Assembly (NCBI GenBank): GCA_018828125.1
Contig: JAHJWB010000017.1
Span: 310,001 to 374,000 of the forward strand
From: Gammaproteobacteria bacterium
Lineage (GTDB): Bacteria > Pseudomonadota > Gammaproteobacteria > Burkholderiales > Burkholderiaceae_C
Length of the DNA: 64,000 bases
Reading direction: 5' to 3'
The notes under the pieces are model-generated. The model was not told where the DNA came from. It made no database searches and saw only the letters and a program-made list of their open reading frames with translations. Below are positions 34,881 through 42,447 of this stretch, piece by piece (the stretch's first letter is position 1; each line of letters opens with the position of its first letter). The position numbers and the translations under genes are program-made.

Positions 34881-36539
34881 ATGAAATGGGGCCTAGCGCT
34901 GCGACTCGGGGCCTTACTGGCCTCGTTCAGCGTTTTTGCGGCACTTCTGGCGGGCTACTACGCCTTTGATTCGAGCCGAGACCGCCTGCAGGGCCGGGCC
35001 GAGCGCTCGCTGATGGACACCACGCAGGTGCTGGCGCGTCACATGCAGGCAGGCTTCGGCTCCGTGGCGCGGGACACGGCCTTTTTGGCCCATGCGGCGG
35101 CGGTCGAGCAGGACCTGGGCCATCTGACCGAGCTGTTTCAGGCCAGCGTGGTGGCGCACCATTCGTATCTGCAGATCCGGTTCATCAGCGCGCAAGACCA
35201 TGGGCTGGAACTGGTGCGTGTAGACCGCAAGGGCGAAACCCTCCTGGTGGCTGCGGCCGAGGACTTGCAAGAGAAGGCGCACTTCCCGTTTGTGTTTGAG
35301 GCCCTCACCCTGCCGCCCGGCCAGGTGTATGTGTCCGAGTTCGGCATCAACCACGAAGGCGTGGCAGACGCCGAGGCATTGCCCGTGTTCAGCATGGCAT
35401 CGCCTGTGGTGTCCGGCGGCCGGGTGCGGGGTGTGGTGGTGGTGCGTTTGGCTGCCGCAAAGTTCCTGGGCAACTTAGACGGCTCGCTGCCTTCACCGTA
35501 TGGGTTCTATCTGAGCAACCGCTGGGGCGATTTTCTGGTCCATCCAGACGCCACACAGACTTTCGGTTTTGACCGCGGCCAGCGCATCTTGATCCAGGAC
35601 ACCTTTGCGCCCACCGCGGCGCTCTTCAGTGGCGCTGAGCCCACGGTCGTGTTCAGTCAGCCAGGCACTGCCGACAACGAGGCGCTGGTGTATTCGTTTG
35701 TGCGCATGCCGTTTGGCCGCGACGACGAAGGCCGGTTCATGGTGGTGGGCCTCTCGCAGCCGCTGGCTGCGGTGCAGGGAGAGGTGCTGGACCTGGGGCG
35801 CAGCATTTTCAAGATCCTGCTGGTGCTGAGTGTCGTGGGGGTGTTGCTGGCGGCGTGGGTGTCGCGTGTGGTGACGCAGCCACTGCAGGCCATGGTGAAC
35901 GCCGCGCAGGCCTTCTCCCAAGGCCGCCCGCACGGCGCTCTACCTTTGCACCGCAAGGACGAGGTCGGCGAGCTTGCGCGTAGTTTTCACGACATGGAGC
36001 AGCAAATCAGCCGCCAGATGACTGAGCTGAACGCCAGCCGCGACGCCATGTCGCACCTGGCGCACCACGACGCACTGACCGGCCTGCCCAATCGCCGTAT
36101 GTTCGAGCAGCGCCTGGCACAGGTGCTGGAGCTGTCGCGCCGCAGCGGGCGCAGTTGCGCGCTGCTGTTTGTGGACCTGGATGATTTCAAGGCCATCAAC
36201 GACACCCGCGGCCACGCTGTGGGCGACGAGGTGCTGCAAGCCGTGGCCCGCACCATTACTGGCGCCGTGCGCCAGGTCGATACCGTGGCGCGGCTGGCGG
36301 GCGACGAGTTCACCGTGTTGTGTGAAAACGTGGATACCGAAGAGGCCGCCTTGCAGATCGCCACCAAGCTGGAACAGGCCTTTGAAGCGCCACTTTCCAT
36401 CGCCGGGCAACCCTTCCCGGTGCGCGCCAGCATTGGGGTAAGCCTGTTTCCGCGCGACGCGCAAGATGCGCATACGCTGATGGCCAGTGCCGACGCGGCG
36501 ATGTACCGTATCAAGCAGAGCCGCCGACGACAGGTTTGA
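34881..36539 (+). CDS. membrane diguanylate cyclase with periplasmic sensor domain
   Basis: This enzyme would make cyclic di-GMP in response to a periplasmic signal. The 552-residue product has helix 1 (about 8-28), a periplasmic double-Cache-like sensor (about 30-310), helix 2 (ILLVLSVVGVLLAAWVSRVV, about 313-332), HAMP (TQPLQAMVNAAQAFSQGRP), and a C-terminal GGDEF domain with HHDALTGLPNRRMFEQRL. The active-site loop is AGDEF (473-477), a variant seen in active enzymes. The inhibitory-site motif RQVD lies exactly five residues before it. It shares an operon with the PotD-like protein (11-base gap), which suggests that this protein reports ligand to the sensor domain. Confidence 0.93.
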   Translation: MKWGLALRLGALLASFSVFAALLAGYYAFDSSRDRLQGRAERSLMDTTQVLARHMQAGFGSVARDTAFLAHAAAVEQDLGHLTELFQASVVAHHSYLQIRFISAQDHGLELVRVDRKGETLLVAAAEDLQEKAHFPFVFEALTLPPGQVYVSEFGINHEGVADAEALPVFSMASPVVSGGRVRGVVVVRLAAAKFLGNLDGSLPSPYGFYLSNRWGDFLVHPDATQTFGFDRGQRILIQDTFAPTAALFSGAEPTVVFSQPGTADNEALVYSFVRMPFGRDDEGRFMVVGLSQPLAAVQGEVLDLGRSIFKILLVLSVVGVLLAAWVSRVVTQPLQAMVNAAQAFSQGRPHGALPLHRKDEVGELARSFHDMEQQISRQMTELNASRDAMSHLAHHDALTGLPNRRMFEQRLAQVLELSRRSGRSCALLFVDLDDFKAINDTRGHAVGDEVLQAVARTITGAVRQVDTVARLAGDEFTVLCENVDTEEAALQIATKLEQAFEAPLSIAGQPFPVRASIGVSLFPRDAQDAHTLMASADAAMYRIKQSRRRQV

Positions 36540-36630
36540 GCACGAGCACCCTCGCACGGTGCCACCCCACCCACCCAACCGTCCACCCGCCGGCAGGCTG
36601 TGCCCGTTCACCTTCTCTTCTCAAGCACCC

Positions 36631-38277
36631 ATGACCTCCATCTTCGACCAGCACCTGCCCCGCACCGAGGCCAACTTTGCCCCGCTGTCGCCCCTGTCGT
36701 TCATCGAGCGCACGGCCGAGGTTTACCCCGACCGCCTTGCCATCGTGCACGGTGACCTGCGCCAGACCTGGGGCCAGGCGTATGCCCGCTGCCGCCAGCT
36801 GGCCAGCGCCCTGCAGCAAGCTGGCATCGGCAAAAACGACACCGTGGCCGTGATGCTGCCCAACACCCCGCCCATGGTCGAGGCGCACTTTGGCATCCCC
36901 ATGGCGGGCGCCGTGCTCAACGCCATCAACACCCGGCTCGACCCCGAAACCGTGGCCTTCATGCTCGACCACGGCGAGGCCAAAGCCGTCATCGTCGACC
37001 CAGAGTTCACTCCCGTCATGGCCAAGGCGCTGGCGCTGCGACAAAGTGCCGTGCCGCTGCTGGTCATCGGGGTGGAAGACGCGCTTTATGGCCCTGCCAG
37101 CCAGCCCCTGGGCAGCGTCACGTACGACGCTTTTGTGGCGGGCGGCGATGCGCAGTTTGCGTGGAGCCTGCCCAGCGACGAGTGGGATGCGATTGCCCTC
37201 AACTACACCAGTGGCACCACCGGCAACCCCAAGGGCGTTGTCTACCACCACCGGGGCGCCGCCACCAATGCCATCAGCAACGTGCTGGAGTGGGACATGC
37301 CCAAACACGCGGTGTACCTGTGGACGCTGCCCATGTTCCATTGCAACGGCTGGTGTTTTCCGTGGACGGTAGCGGCCCGTGCGGGCGTCAATGTGTGCCT
37401 GCGCCGTGTGGACGCCCAGGCCATCTTTGATGCCATCCGCACCCATGGCGTCACGCACTACTGCGGCGCACCCATCGTGCACGGCCTGCTGGTCAACGCA
37501 CCCGACGCGATGAAGAGGGGCGCCCCCGCAGGCATCAAGGCCATGGTGGCGGGAGCCGCGCCCCCGGCTTCGATGATCGAAGGCATGGAAAAGATGGGCT
37601 TCGACCTGACCCATGTCTATGGCCTGACCGAGGTGTATGGCCCCGCCACCGTGTGCGCCAAACACGAGGCGTGGGACGCGCTCGACATCGGCGAGCGCGC
37701 CCGCCTCAACGCCCGCCAGGGCGTGCGCTACCACCTGGAGCGCGACGTGCGCGTGCTGGACCCGGAAACCATGCAGCCCGTGCCGCAGGACGGCGAAACC
37801 ATGGGCGAGATCATGTTCAAGGGCAACATCGCCATGAAGGGCTACCTGAAGAACCCCAAGGCGACGGAAGAGGCCTTTGCAGGTGGCTGGTTCCACAGTG
37901 GCGACCTGGCTGTGCAATACCCTGACGGCTACATCAAGATCAAAGACCGCAGCAAGGACATCATCATCTCGGGCGGCGAGAACATCTCGTCCATCGAGGT
38001 CGAAGACGTGCTCTACCGCCACCCCGACGTGCTGGCCGCCGCCGTGGTGGCCAAGCCTGATGCCAAGTGGGGCGAGACACCCTGCGCGTTTGTGGAGCTG
38101 AAGGCCGGTGCGCAAACGACGCCCGAAGACATCGTGGCGCACTGCAAGAAGCACCTGGCAGGCTTCAAGGTGCCGCGTGCCGTGGTGTTTGGCGAACTGC
38201 CCAAGACCAGCACCGGCAAGATTCAGAAGTTTGAGCTGCGCAAGCAGGCCGGGTCTGCGGCCGCCATCAACGTCTGA
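36631..38277 (+). CDS. acyl-CoA ligase (AMP-forming)
   Basis: This is an adenylate-forming enzyme of 548 residues that activates a carboxylic acid to its CoA thioester. Core motifs are YTSGTTGNPKGVVYHHRG (phosphate loop), HVYGLTEVYGPATVC (acyl-binding and A5), HSGDLAVQYPDGYIKIKDRSKD (A7/A8) and PKTSTGKIQKFELRK with the catalytic lysine (A10). The pattern FHCNGWCFPW and length suit medium-chain or short/branched acyl-CoA synthetases. The substrate is not determined. The start at 36631 matches the family N terminus (MTSIFDQHLPRTEANFAPLSP). The stop abuts the stop of the converging small gene with no spacer. Confidence 0.93.
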   Translation: MTSIFDQHLPRTEANFAPLSPLSFIERTAEVYPDRLAIVHGDLRQTWGQAYARCRQLASALQQAGIGKNDTVAVMLPNTPPMVEAHFGIPMAGAVLNAINTRLDPETVAFMLDHGEAKAVIVDPEFTPVMAKALALRQSAVPLLVIGVEDALYGPASQPLGSVTYDAFVAGGDAQFAWSLPSDEWDAIALNYTSGTTGNPKGVVYHHRGAATNAISNVLEWDMPKHAVYLWTLPMFHCNGWCFPWTVAARAGVNVCLRRVDAQAIFDAIRTHGVTHYCGAPIVHGLLVNAPDAMKRGAPAGIKAMVAGAAPPASMIEGMEKMGFDLTHVYGLTEVYGPATVCAKHEAWDALDIGERARLNARQGVRYHLERDVRVLDPETMQPVPQDGETMGEIMFKGNIAMKGYLKNPKATEEAFAGGWFHSGDLAVQYPDGYIKIKDRSKDIIISGGENISSIEVEDVLYRHPDVLAAAVVAKPDAKWGETPCAFVELKAGAQTTPEDIVAHCKKHLAGFKVPRAVVFGELPKTSTGKIQKFELRKQAGSAAAINV

Positions 38278-38550
38278 TCATCCAGCGCGGCCAAAACCGC
38301 ACGCCAGCGTCTGCCTTCCGCCATCGAGGTTGTATTCGGACTTCCAGTAGTGCCGGTCTTCGATGGCGGTGAACTCCACGCCAGGCCCGGTCGGGTAGGC
38401 CGTCGCGAAAGGGCGGCGCAGGATCACGAGCAACTCGCACCGGGGCGGCCAGTCCGCCACCTCGTCGATAACATTGCCTTGCGCCAGTTCGGCCTCCAGG
38501 ATCACTCGCAGCGGGGCGGCCAATGTGGCGGGAATCAGCTGGCGGCTCAT
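38278..38550 (-). CDS. orphan small protein, unknown function
   Basis: I do not recognise this 90-residue protein. It begins MSRQLIPATLAAPLRVILEA, has a central IDEVADWPPRCELLVILRRPF stretch and ends with HYWKSEYNLDGGRQTLACGF. It is soluble-looking, with mixed alpha and beta character, and has no signal peptide. Its start overlaps the stop of the upstream small gene (ATGA), so the two are translationally coupled. Codon use resembles the host. The pair is convergent with the acyl-CoA ligase. Confidence 0.65.
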   Translation of the reverse strand: MSRQLIPATLAAPLRVILEAELAQGNVIDEVADWPPRCELLVILRRPFATAYPTGPGVEFTAIEDRHYWKSEYNLDGGRQTLACGFGRAG

Positions 38551-38831
38551 GCGCAGGGCTGGCTGGCGACAAGGGGCCTCGCCGACCGCTGGGTCGCCGC
38601 ATCGTCCAGCAGCCGCTGCAGCGCATGCACTGCAGCTTTGGCCAGCATGGCTGCATCCACCGTACCCGCCGTGAACGCGACCAGCACGTTGAGGCCCGCG
38701 ATGGCCTCAGGGTCGTCCAGCAGGTGGCGCACGCGCTGCACACAAGCCAAGCCAAAGGCCAGGCGCAGCGGGGTGTAGGTGTCGCTGGCCAGCCCGCAGT
38801 CGGCTGCCAGTTGGGTGAGAGCGGCGTTCAT
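38547..38831 (-). CDS. orphan small protein, partner of the next small gene
   Basis: I do not recognise this 94-residue protein. It looks all-helical (MNAALTQLAADCGLASD, LRLAFGLACVQRVRHLL, LNVLVAFTAGTVDAAMLAKAAVHALQRLL). ATG 38831 has GGAAGG nine bases upstream; ATG 38840 is too close to that site. It overlaps the following gene by ATGA. Repeat copy F lies about 50 bases upstream. The coupled pair of small proteins with no recognisable domain could be a two-component complex, for instance a regulator/effector or immunity-type pair. That is speculation. Confidence 0.65.
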   Translation of the reverse strand: MNAALTQLAADCGLASDTYTPLRLAFGLACVQRVRHLLDDPEAIAGLNVLVAFTAGTVDAAMLAKAAVHALQRLLDDAATQRSARPLVASQPCA

Positions 38832-38883
38832 GGTGTGCATCCTTCCGGCGGCTGATCAATTCGCAGAATATCGCTATAAATAA

Positions 38884-38929
38884 AATAGCTGGTGACGCAA
38901 TGTGGATAAGCGCTAGGGCCTGTTTTGAT
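38884..38929 (+). repeat. 46-bp interspersed repeat, copy F
   Basis: Plus strand AATAGCTGGTGACGCAATGT, then GGATAAGCGCTAGGGCC and TGTTTTGAT. The left dyad arm is damaged (CGCAA instead of CGCTT). It is upstream of the orphan gene pair and downstream of the AraC-type gene. Confidence 0.88.
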
Positions 38930-39020
38930 CAATAACCCGGCGTTGCAGCAGGCGCAGGGCATTGTGGCGACCCGTGGGCTCCGCGTCGAGCCGGGCAGGG
39001 GCGGCGGTATTGCCAACTCG

Positions 39021-39920
39021 CTATGCGGCAAGGCCCTCCAGCCAGACCCGTGGCGACATGCCCACCTTCTGCGCAAACACGCGCGACAGCGCCGAGGGGT
39101 TGGCGTAACCCAGCTCGTTGGCAATCGATTTCAACGATCGTCCGCTGCGCAGATGGGCCTGCGCCAGCGTCAGCCGCCAGTGCGCCAGGTAGCCGGCGGG
39201 GGTGTCGCCCACCACCACCTTGAAGCGGGCCGCAAACGCGCTGCGCGACATGCCTGCCTGCGCCGCCATCTGCGCCAGGCTCCAGGGCTGGCCCGGCGCA
39301 TCGTGCAAGGCGGTGAGGGCGCGGGCCAGGGCAGGGTTGGCCAGACCCGTGAGCAGGCCCGGTGGCATATGCGCCTGCTCAGGGTGGTCCAGCAGCCAGC
39401 GCAGCAACTGCAGCAGCACCACTTCAAACAGCCGGTCGGCCAGCACGCGGTGGCCGCAGCGCAGGCGGTCGGTTTCGGCAAACAGCAAGTCCAGCGACTG
39501 CTGCAGGCCATCTACCTTGCTCAGGGGCAGCAACACCAGCGGGGGCAGGGCGCGGGCCAGCGGGTGGCTGGCGCCGCCGTCAAAGTCCAGCGCCGCGCAG
39601 GTGAAGTCCGAACCCTCCGCGGGCGCGTTGTGAAAGAAGTGCTCCAGCGGCCGGGCGTAGAAGAGCAGGCTGGGCTCGGTCACCTCCAGCCGCTCGGGTG
39701 GCCCCGCCTGGGGCTGGTGCGTCACCACCATCTCGCCACGGCGCAGCACATGCAGAAACCCGCGCCCGGGCGCCGCCGCAAAGTGGGTCACGCCACACAG
39801 CGGGCCGCTGTGGAACAGGTGGGCGCGCACCCGAAAGCGCTCCAGCAGCGACGACAGCCGGTCAAACGGAGCGGGTGCCTGCGTTGGCAGGGGCGTGGTG
39901 CAGGTGTCGCGGGCATTCAT
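39021..39920 (-). CDS. AraC-family transcriptional regulator (cupin-type N terminus)
   Basis: The 299-residue product has an AraC-binding cupin half (about 15-180: FRVRAHLFHSGPLCGVTHF, GFLHVLRRGEMVV, PSLLFYARPLEHFF) and a C-terminal double helix-turn-helix (WSLAQMAAQAGMSRSAFAARFK and RSLKSIANELGYANPSALSRVFAQKVGMSPRVW). The N-terminal type (with a HVLRRG turn) is that of the AraC_binding_6/cupin_6 group often divergent from small oxidoreductase genes. It is divergent from the AhpD-like gene, its likely target, with 171 bases between them. ATG 39920 is chosen because the frame further upstream runs antisense through that gene. Confidence 0.93.
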   Translation of the reverse strand: MNARDTCTTPLPTQAPAPFDRLSSLLERFRVRAHLFHSGPLCGVTHFAAAPGRGFLHVLRRGEMVVTHQPQAGPPERLEVTEPSLLFYARPLEHFFHNAPAEGSDFTCAALDFDGGASHPLARALPPLVLLPLSKVDGLQQSLDLLFAETDRLRCGHRVLADRLFEVVLLQLLRWLLDHPEQAHMPPGLLTGLANPALARALTALHDAPGQPWSLAQMAAQAGMSRSAFAARFKVVVGDTPAGYLAHWRLTLAQAHLRSGRSLKSIANELGYANPSALSRVFAQKVGMSPRVWLEGLAA

Positions 39921-40091
39921 GGTGGTTTTGGATGATTGGGTATGAATAATGGATCTTATGCGCCCAATGGTACGCGCTGACGCCAGACACTGCAGAGGTG
40001 CTGAAAACAGGCACCCGGTGCTTAACCCCTTAACCAAGCACCGGCCCTTTAAACCAAACCGTCTTTCATGACCTTCAAGGAAATCCACGCC

Positions 40092-40658
40092 ATGTCCGCT
40101 AACTCCTCCTCCGTTGTCCGCGTCCCCCTCGTGGACCGCACCGCCGCCACCGGCCCCGTGCGCACCGTGCTCGACCAGATCCACGGCGCTTTCGGTGCCA
40201 CCCCCCACATGTTCCGCGCGGTGGCTAACTCTCCCGCCGCGCTGCAAAGCATGTGGGCCGCCTTTGGTGCGCTGGGTGGCGGAGTGATCGGTGCCGCACT
40301 GGGCGAGCAGATCGCAGTGGCCGTGGCCAACCGCAATGCCTGCGACTACTGCCTGGCCGCCCACACCGCACTGGGCCGCAAGGCAGGCGTGAGCGGCGAC
40401 GACCTGGCCGCCGCACAGTCGGGCGACTCTGCTGATCCGCGCACCGCCGCCGTGCTGCGCTTTGCGCTGAAGCTGGTCAACGAACGCGGCCAGGTTGATG
40501 CCGCCGATGTGCAGGCGCTGCGCGACCAGGGCCTGAACGACGAACACATCGTCGAGATCGTGGCCCATGTGGCGCTGAACCTGTTCACCAACTATGTGAA
40601 CGTGGCGCTGGCCGTGCCAGTGGACTTCCCCGGCGTCAAGCTGCGCCCCGCGCGCTGA
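40092..40658 (+). CDS. carboxymuconolactone decarboxylase family (AhpD-like) protein
   Basis: The 188-residue product is an all-helical AhpD-fold protein with the redox motif C84-x-x-C87-x3-H91 (ACDYCLAAHTALG), the same spacing as the AhpD active site, so a peroxidase or thiol-disulfide role is likely. FGATPHMFRAVANSPAALQSMW is family-typical. ATG 40092 has AAGGAAA nine bases before it; ATG 40068 is an in-frame alternative. The divergent AraC gene probably regulates it, perhaps in response to an electrophile or oxidant. There is no link to ahpC/ahpF other than chemistry. Confidence 0.9.
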   Translation: MSANSSSVVRVPLVDRTAATGPVRTVLDQIHGAFGATPHMFRAVANSPAALQSMWAAFGALGGGVIGAALGEQIAVAVANRNACDYCLAAHTALGRKAGVSGDDLAAAQSGDSADPRTAAVLRFALKLVNERGQVDAADVQALRDQGLNDEHIVEIVAHVALNLFTNYVNVALAVPVDFPGVKLRPAR

Positions 40659-40795
40659 TGGGCCAAGCCCGTGCCGCAAGGCGCGGGGAATGGCACTTCC
40701 GATGGTCCACAGCCGCCCACTACAGCCGCCACAATCGCGTGGCGGGTGTGCGGCGGCGGCCCACCCTCTGAGCAGATAGAACAGAAGGAACGTCC

Positions 40796-41551
40796 ATGGA
40801 TTCTGTGTTGTGGGTGGTGGCTCTGGGCGCCGTGGCGGCAGGCTTTGTCCAGGGCCTGTCGGGCTTTGGGTTTGGCATGGTCGCCATGTCGTTCTGGGCC
40901 TGGAGTCTGGAGCCGCGCCTGGCAGCAGTGCTGACGGTGTGCGGTGCGCTCACCGGCCAACTGGTGGCCGCTGCCACCGTGCGCCGGGGATTTGACCGCG
41001 TGCGTCTGCTGCCCTTTGTGTTGGGCGGCCTGGCGGGCATGCCCCTCGGTGTGGCCGTGCTGCCCCGCCTGGACATGGACGCCTTCAAGCTCGTGCTGGG
41101 CACCGTGTTGGTGCTGTGGTGCCCGGCGATGCTGGTAGCCAAGCAACTCCCCCGCATTACCCGCGGCGGCCGCGTGGCGGACGCGCTGGTGGGTTTGGCC
41201 GGTGGGGTGATGGGCGGCCTGGGCGGCTTTACCGGCGTGCTGCCCACGCTGTGGTGCACGCTGCGCGGCATGGACAAGGACGTGCAGCGCGCCATCATCC
41301 AGAACTTCAACCTGGCGATGCTGCTGGTGACCTTTGTCACCTACCTCGCCACAGGCTTGGTCACGCGTGAGTCGCTGCCTCTGCTGGCCATCGTGGTACC
41401 CGCCATGCTGCTCCCCACGCTGCTGGGCACCCGCCTGTACCGCGGCATCAGCGAGGCGCGGTTCCGGCAGATCGTGCTGGGGATGCTGACGCTGTCGGGG
41501 GTGGCGATGCTGGTGGCGAGTGTGCCGACGTTGGTGGGACGTCCGGGGTAG
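40796..41551 (+). CDS. TSUP-family (TauE/SafE) membrane permease
   Basis: This 251-residue inner-membrane protein has about eight helices in two repeats. It has the family start VVALGAVAAGFVQGLSGFGFGMVAMSFW and the repeated G-rich GLAGGVMGGLGGFTGVLPTLWC. TSUP proteins move sulfite, sulfoacetate, taurine-derived or other organic anions, usually outward or by proton coupling. The substrate here is unknown and no sulfonate gene is adjacent. AGAAGGAACG provides the ribosome site. It follows the AhpD-like gene by 137 bases and may or may not share its message. Confidence 0.9.
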   Translation: MDSVLWVVALGAVAAGFVQGLSGFGFGMVAMSFWAWSLEPRLAAVLTVCGALTGQLVAAATVRRGFDRVRLLPFVLGGLAGMPLGVAVLPRLDMDAFKLVLGTVLVLWCPAMLVAKQLPRITRGGRVADALVGLAGGVMGGLGGFTGVLPTLWCTLRGMDKDVQRAIIQNFNLAMLLVTFVTYLATGLVTRESLPLLAIVVPAMLLPTLLGTRLYRGISEARFRQIVLGMLTLSGVAMLVASVPTLVGRPG

Positions 41552-41569
41552 CTGCTATGCTCACCTATT

Positions 41570-41615
41570 AATAGCTAAAAGCGCTTATTGGATAAGCGGT
41601 AGAGGCCGATTTGGA
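41570..41615 (+). repeat. 46-bp interspersed repeat, copy G
   Basis: Plus strand AATAGCTAAAAGCGCTTATT, then GGATAAGCGGTAGAGGCC and GATTTGGA. The hairpin CGCTTAT-TGG-ATAAGCG is perfect. It lies 19 bases after the TSUP stop. Confidence 0.92.
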
Positions 41616-41827
41616 TAAAAAATTTTTTGCTCTCAATGCATGGGGCAGAGCGGTCGCCACCGCGCGAAGTCGAAATCCAGCGGCCATGTACACCGCGCCT
41701 GCGCTGCACTTGGCGTTAAAGATGGCGCGAAGGAGCTCCGCTATGTTCGCTGTATTTCGCTGGTTGGTCTCGGGCTCTTGGAGCCAGAGGGCGAGCGGCT
41801 TGTCGCGCATCTCGAACGGAGGACACC

Positions 41828-42385
41828 ATGGGACTTTTGACCTTCAGCATCAACCTCACCCTGGACGGCTGCGTCGACCACCAGGAAGGCATCGCCGACG
41901 ACGAGACGCACGCCTTCTTCACCCGTCTCATGGATGAGAGCGGGGCGATGCTGTGGGGCCGCGTCACCTACGAGATGATGGAGAGCTACTGGCCTGCGGT
42001 CGCGTGCGGCGACGCGGAGGCTCCGCCCGCAATGCGCGAGTGGGCCGTGAAGCTGCAGGCCAAGCCGAAGTACGTCGCGTCCTCGACACGAAAGGACTTC
42101 CGGTGGAGCAACAGCCACCACATCACCGGCGACCTTCATACAGGTGTACAGCAGCTCAAGGACACGACCCCGGACGGCGTACTCCTCGGCAGCGGCAAGC
42201 TCGCGACCGCGTTGGAGCGGCTCGATCTGATCGATGAATACAGGCTGCTCGTCCACCCCAGGATTGCTGGCCACGGCCCGACTCTTTACGAGAGCGGGCT
42301 GTCCAGCACGCGACGGCTAGAGCTGATCTCGGCGAAGCCGCTCGATAACGGTGCGGTCGACATGCACTACAGGCGCGTGCGATGA
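41828..42385 (+). CDS. RibD C-terminal/dihydrofolate-reductase-fold protein
   Basis: The 185-residue product has the DHFR-like RibD_C fold: MGLLTFSINLTLDGCVDH at the N terminus, MLWGRVTYEMM (nucleotide-binding helix), KYVASSTRKDF, GVLLGSGKLATALERLDLIDEYRLLVHPRIAGHGPTLYE near the C terminus. Such stand-alone proteins are NADPH-dependent reductases of mostly unknown substrate. GGAGGACACC provides a strong ribosome site. The 212 bases between copy G and the gene hold no recognised gene. This type is frequent in actinobacteria and patchy in proteobacteria, so transfer is possible. Confidence 0.88.
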   Translation: MGLLTFSINLTLDGCVDHQEGIADDETHAFFTRLMDESGAMLWGRVTYEMMESYWPAVACGDAEAPPAMREWAVKLQAKPKYVASSTRKDFRWSNSHHITGDLHTGVQQLKDTTPDGVLLGSGKLATALERLDLIDEYRLLVHPRIAGHGPTLYESGLSSTRRLELISAKPLDNGAVDMHYRRVR

Positions 42386-42447
42386 CTGGGGGGCGGGGCG
42401 TGTCGCCTGCCAACGGCTAAGCCGCGCACAGCGAGCAGCAAGGCGCC

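Noticed and set aside
41640-41827. Possible gene cassette or attC site upstream of the RibD/DHFR-like gene
   Set aside because: I looked for core and inverse core sites around the gene and saw none that pair. No integrase gene is near.
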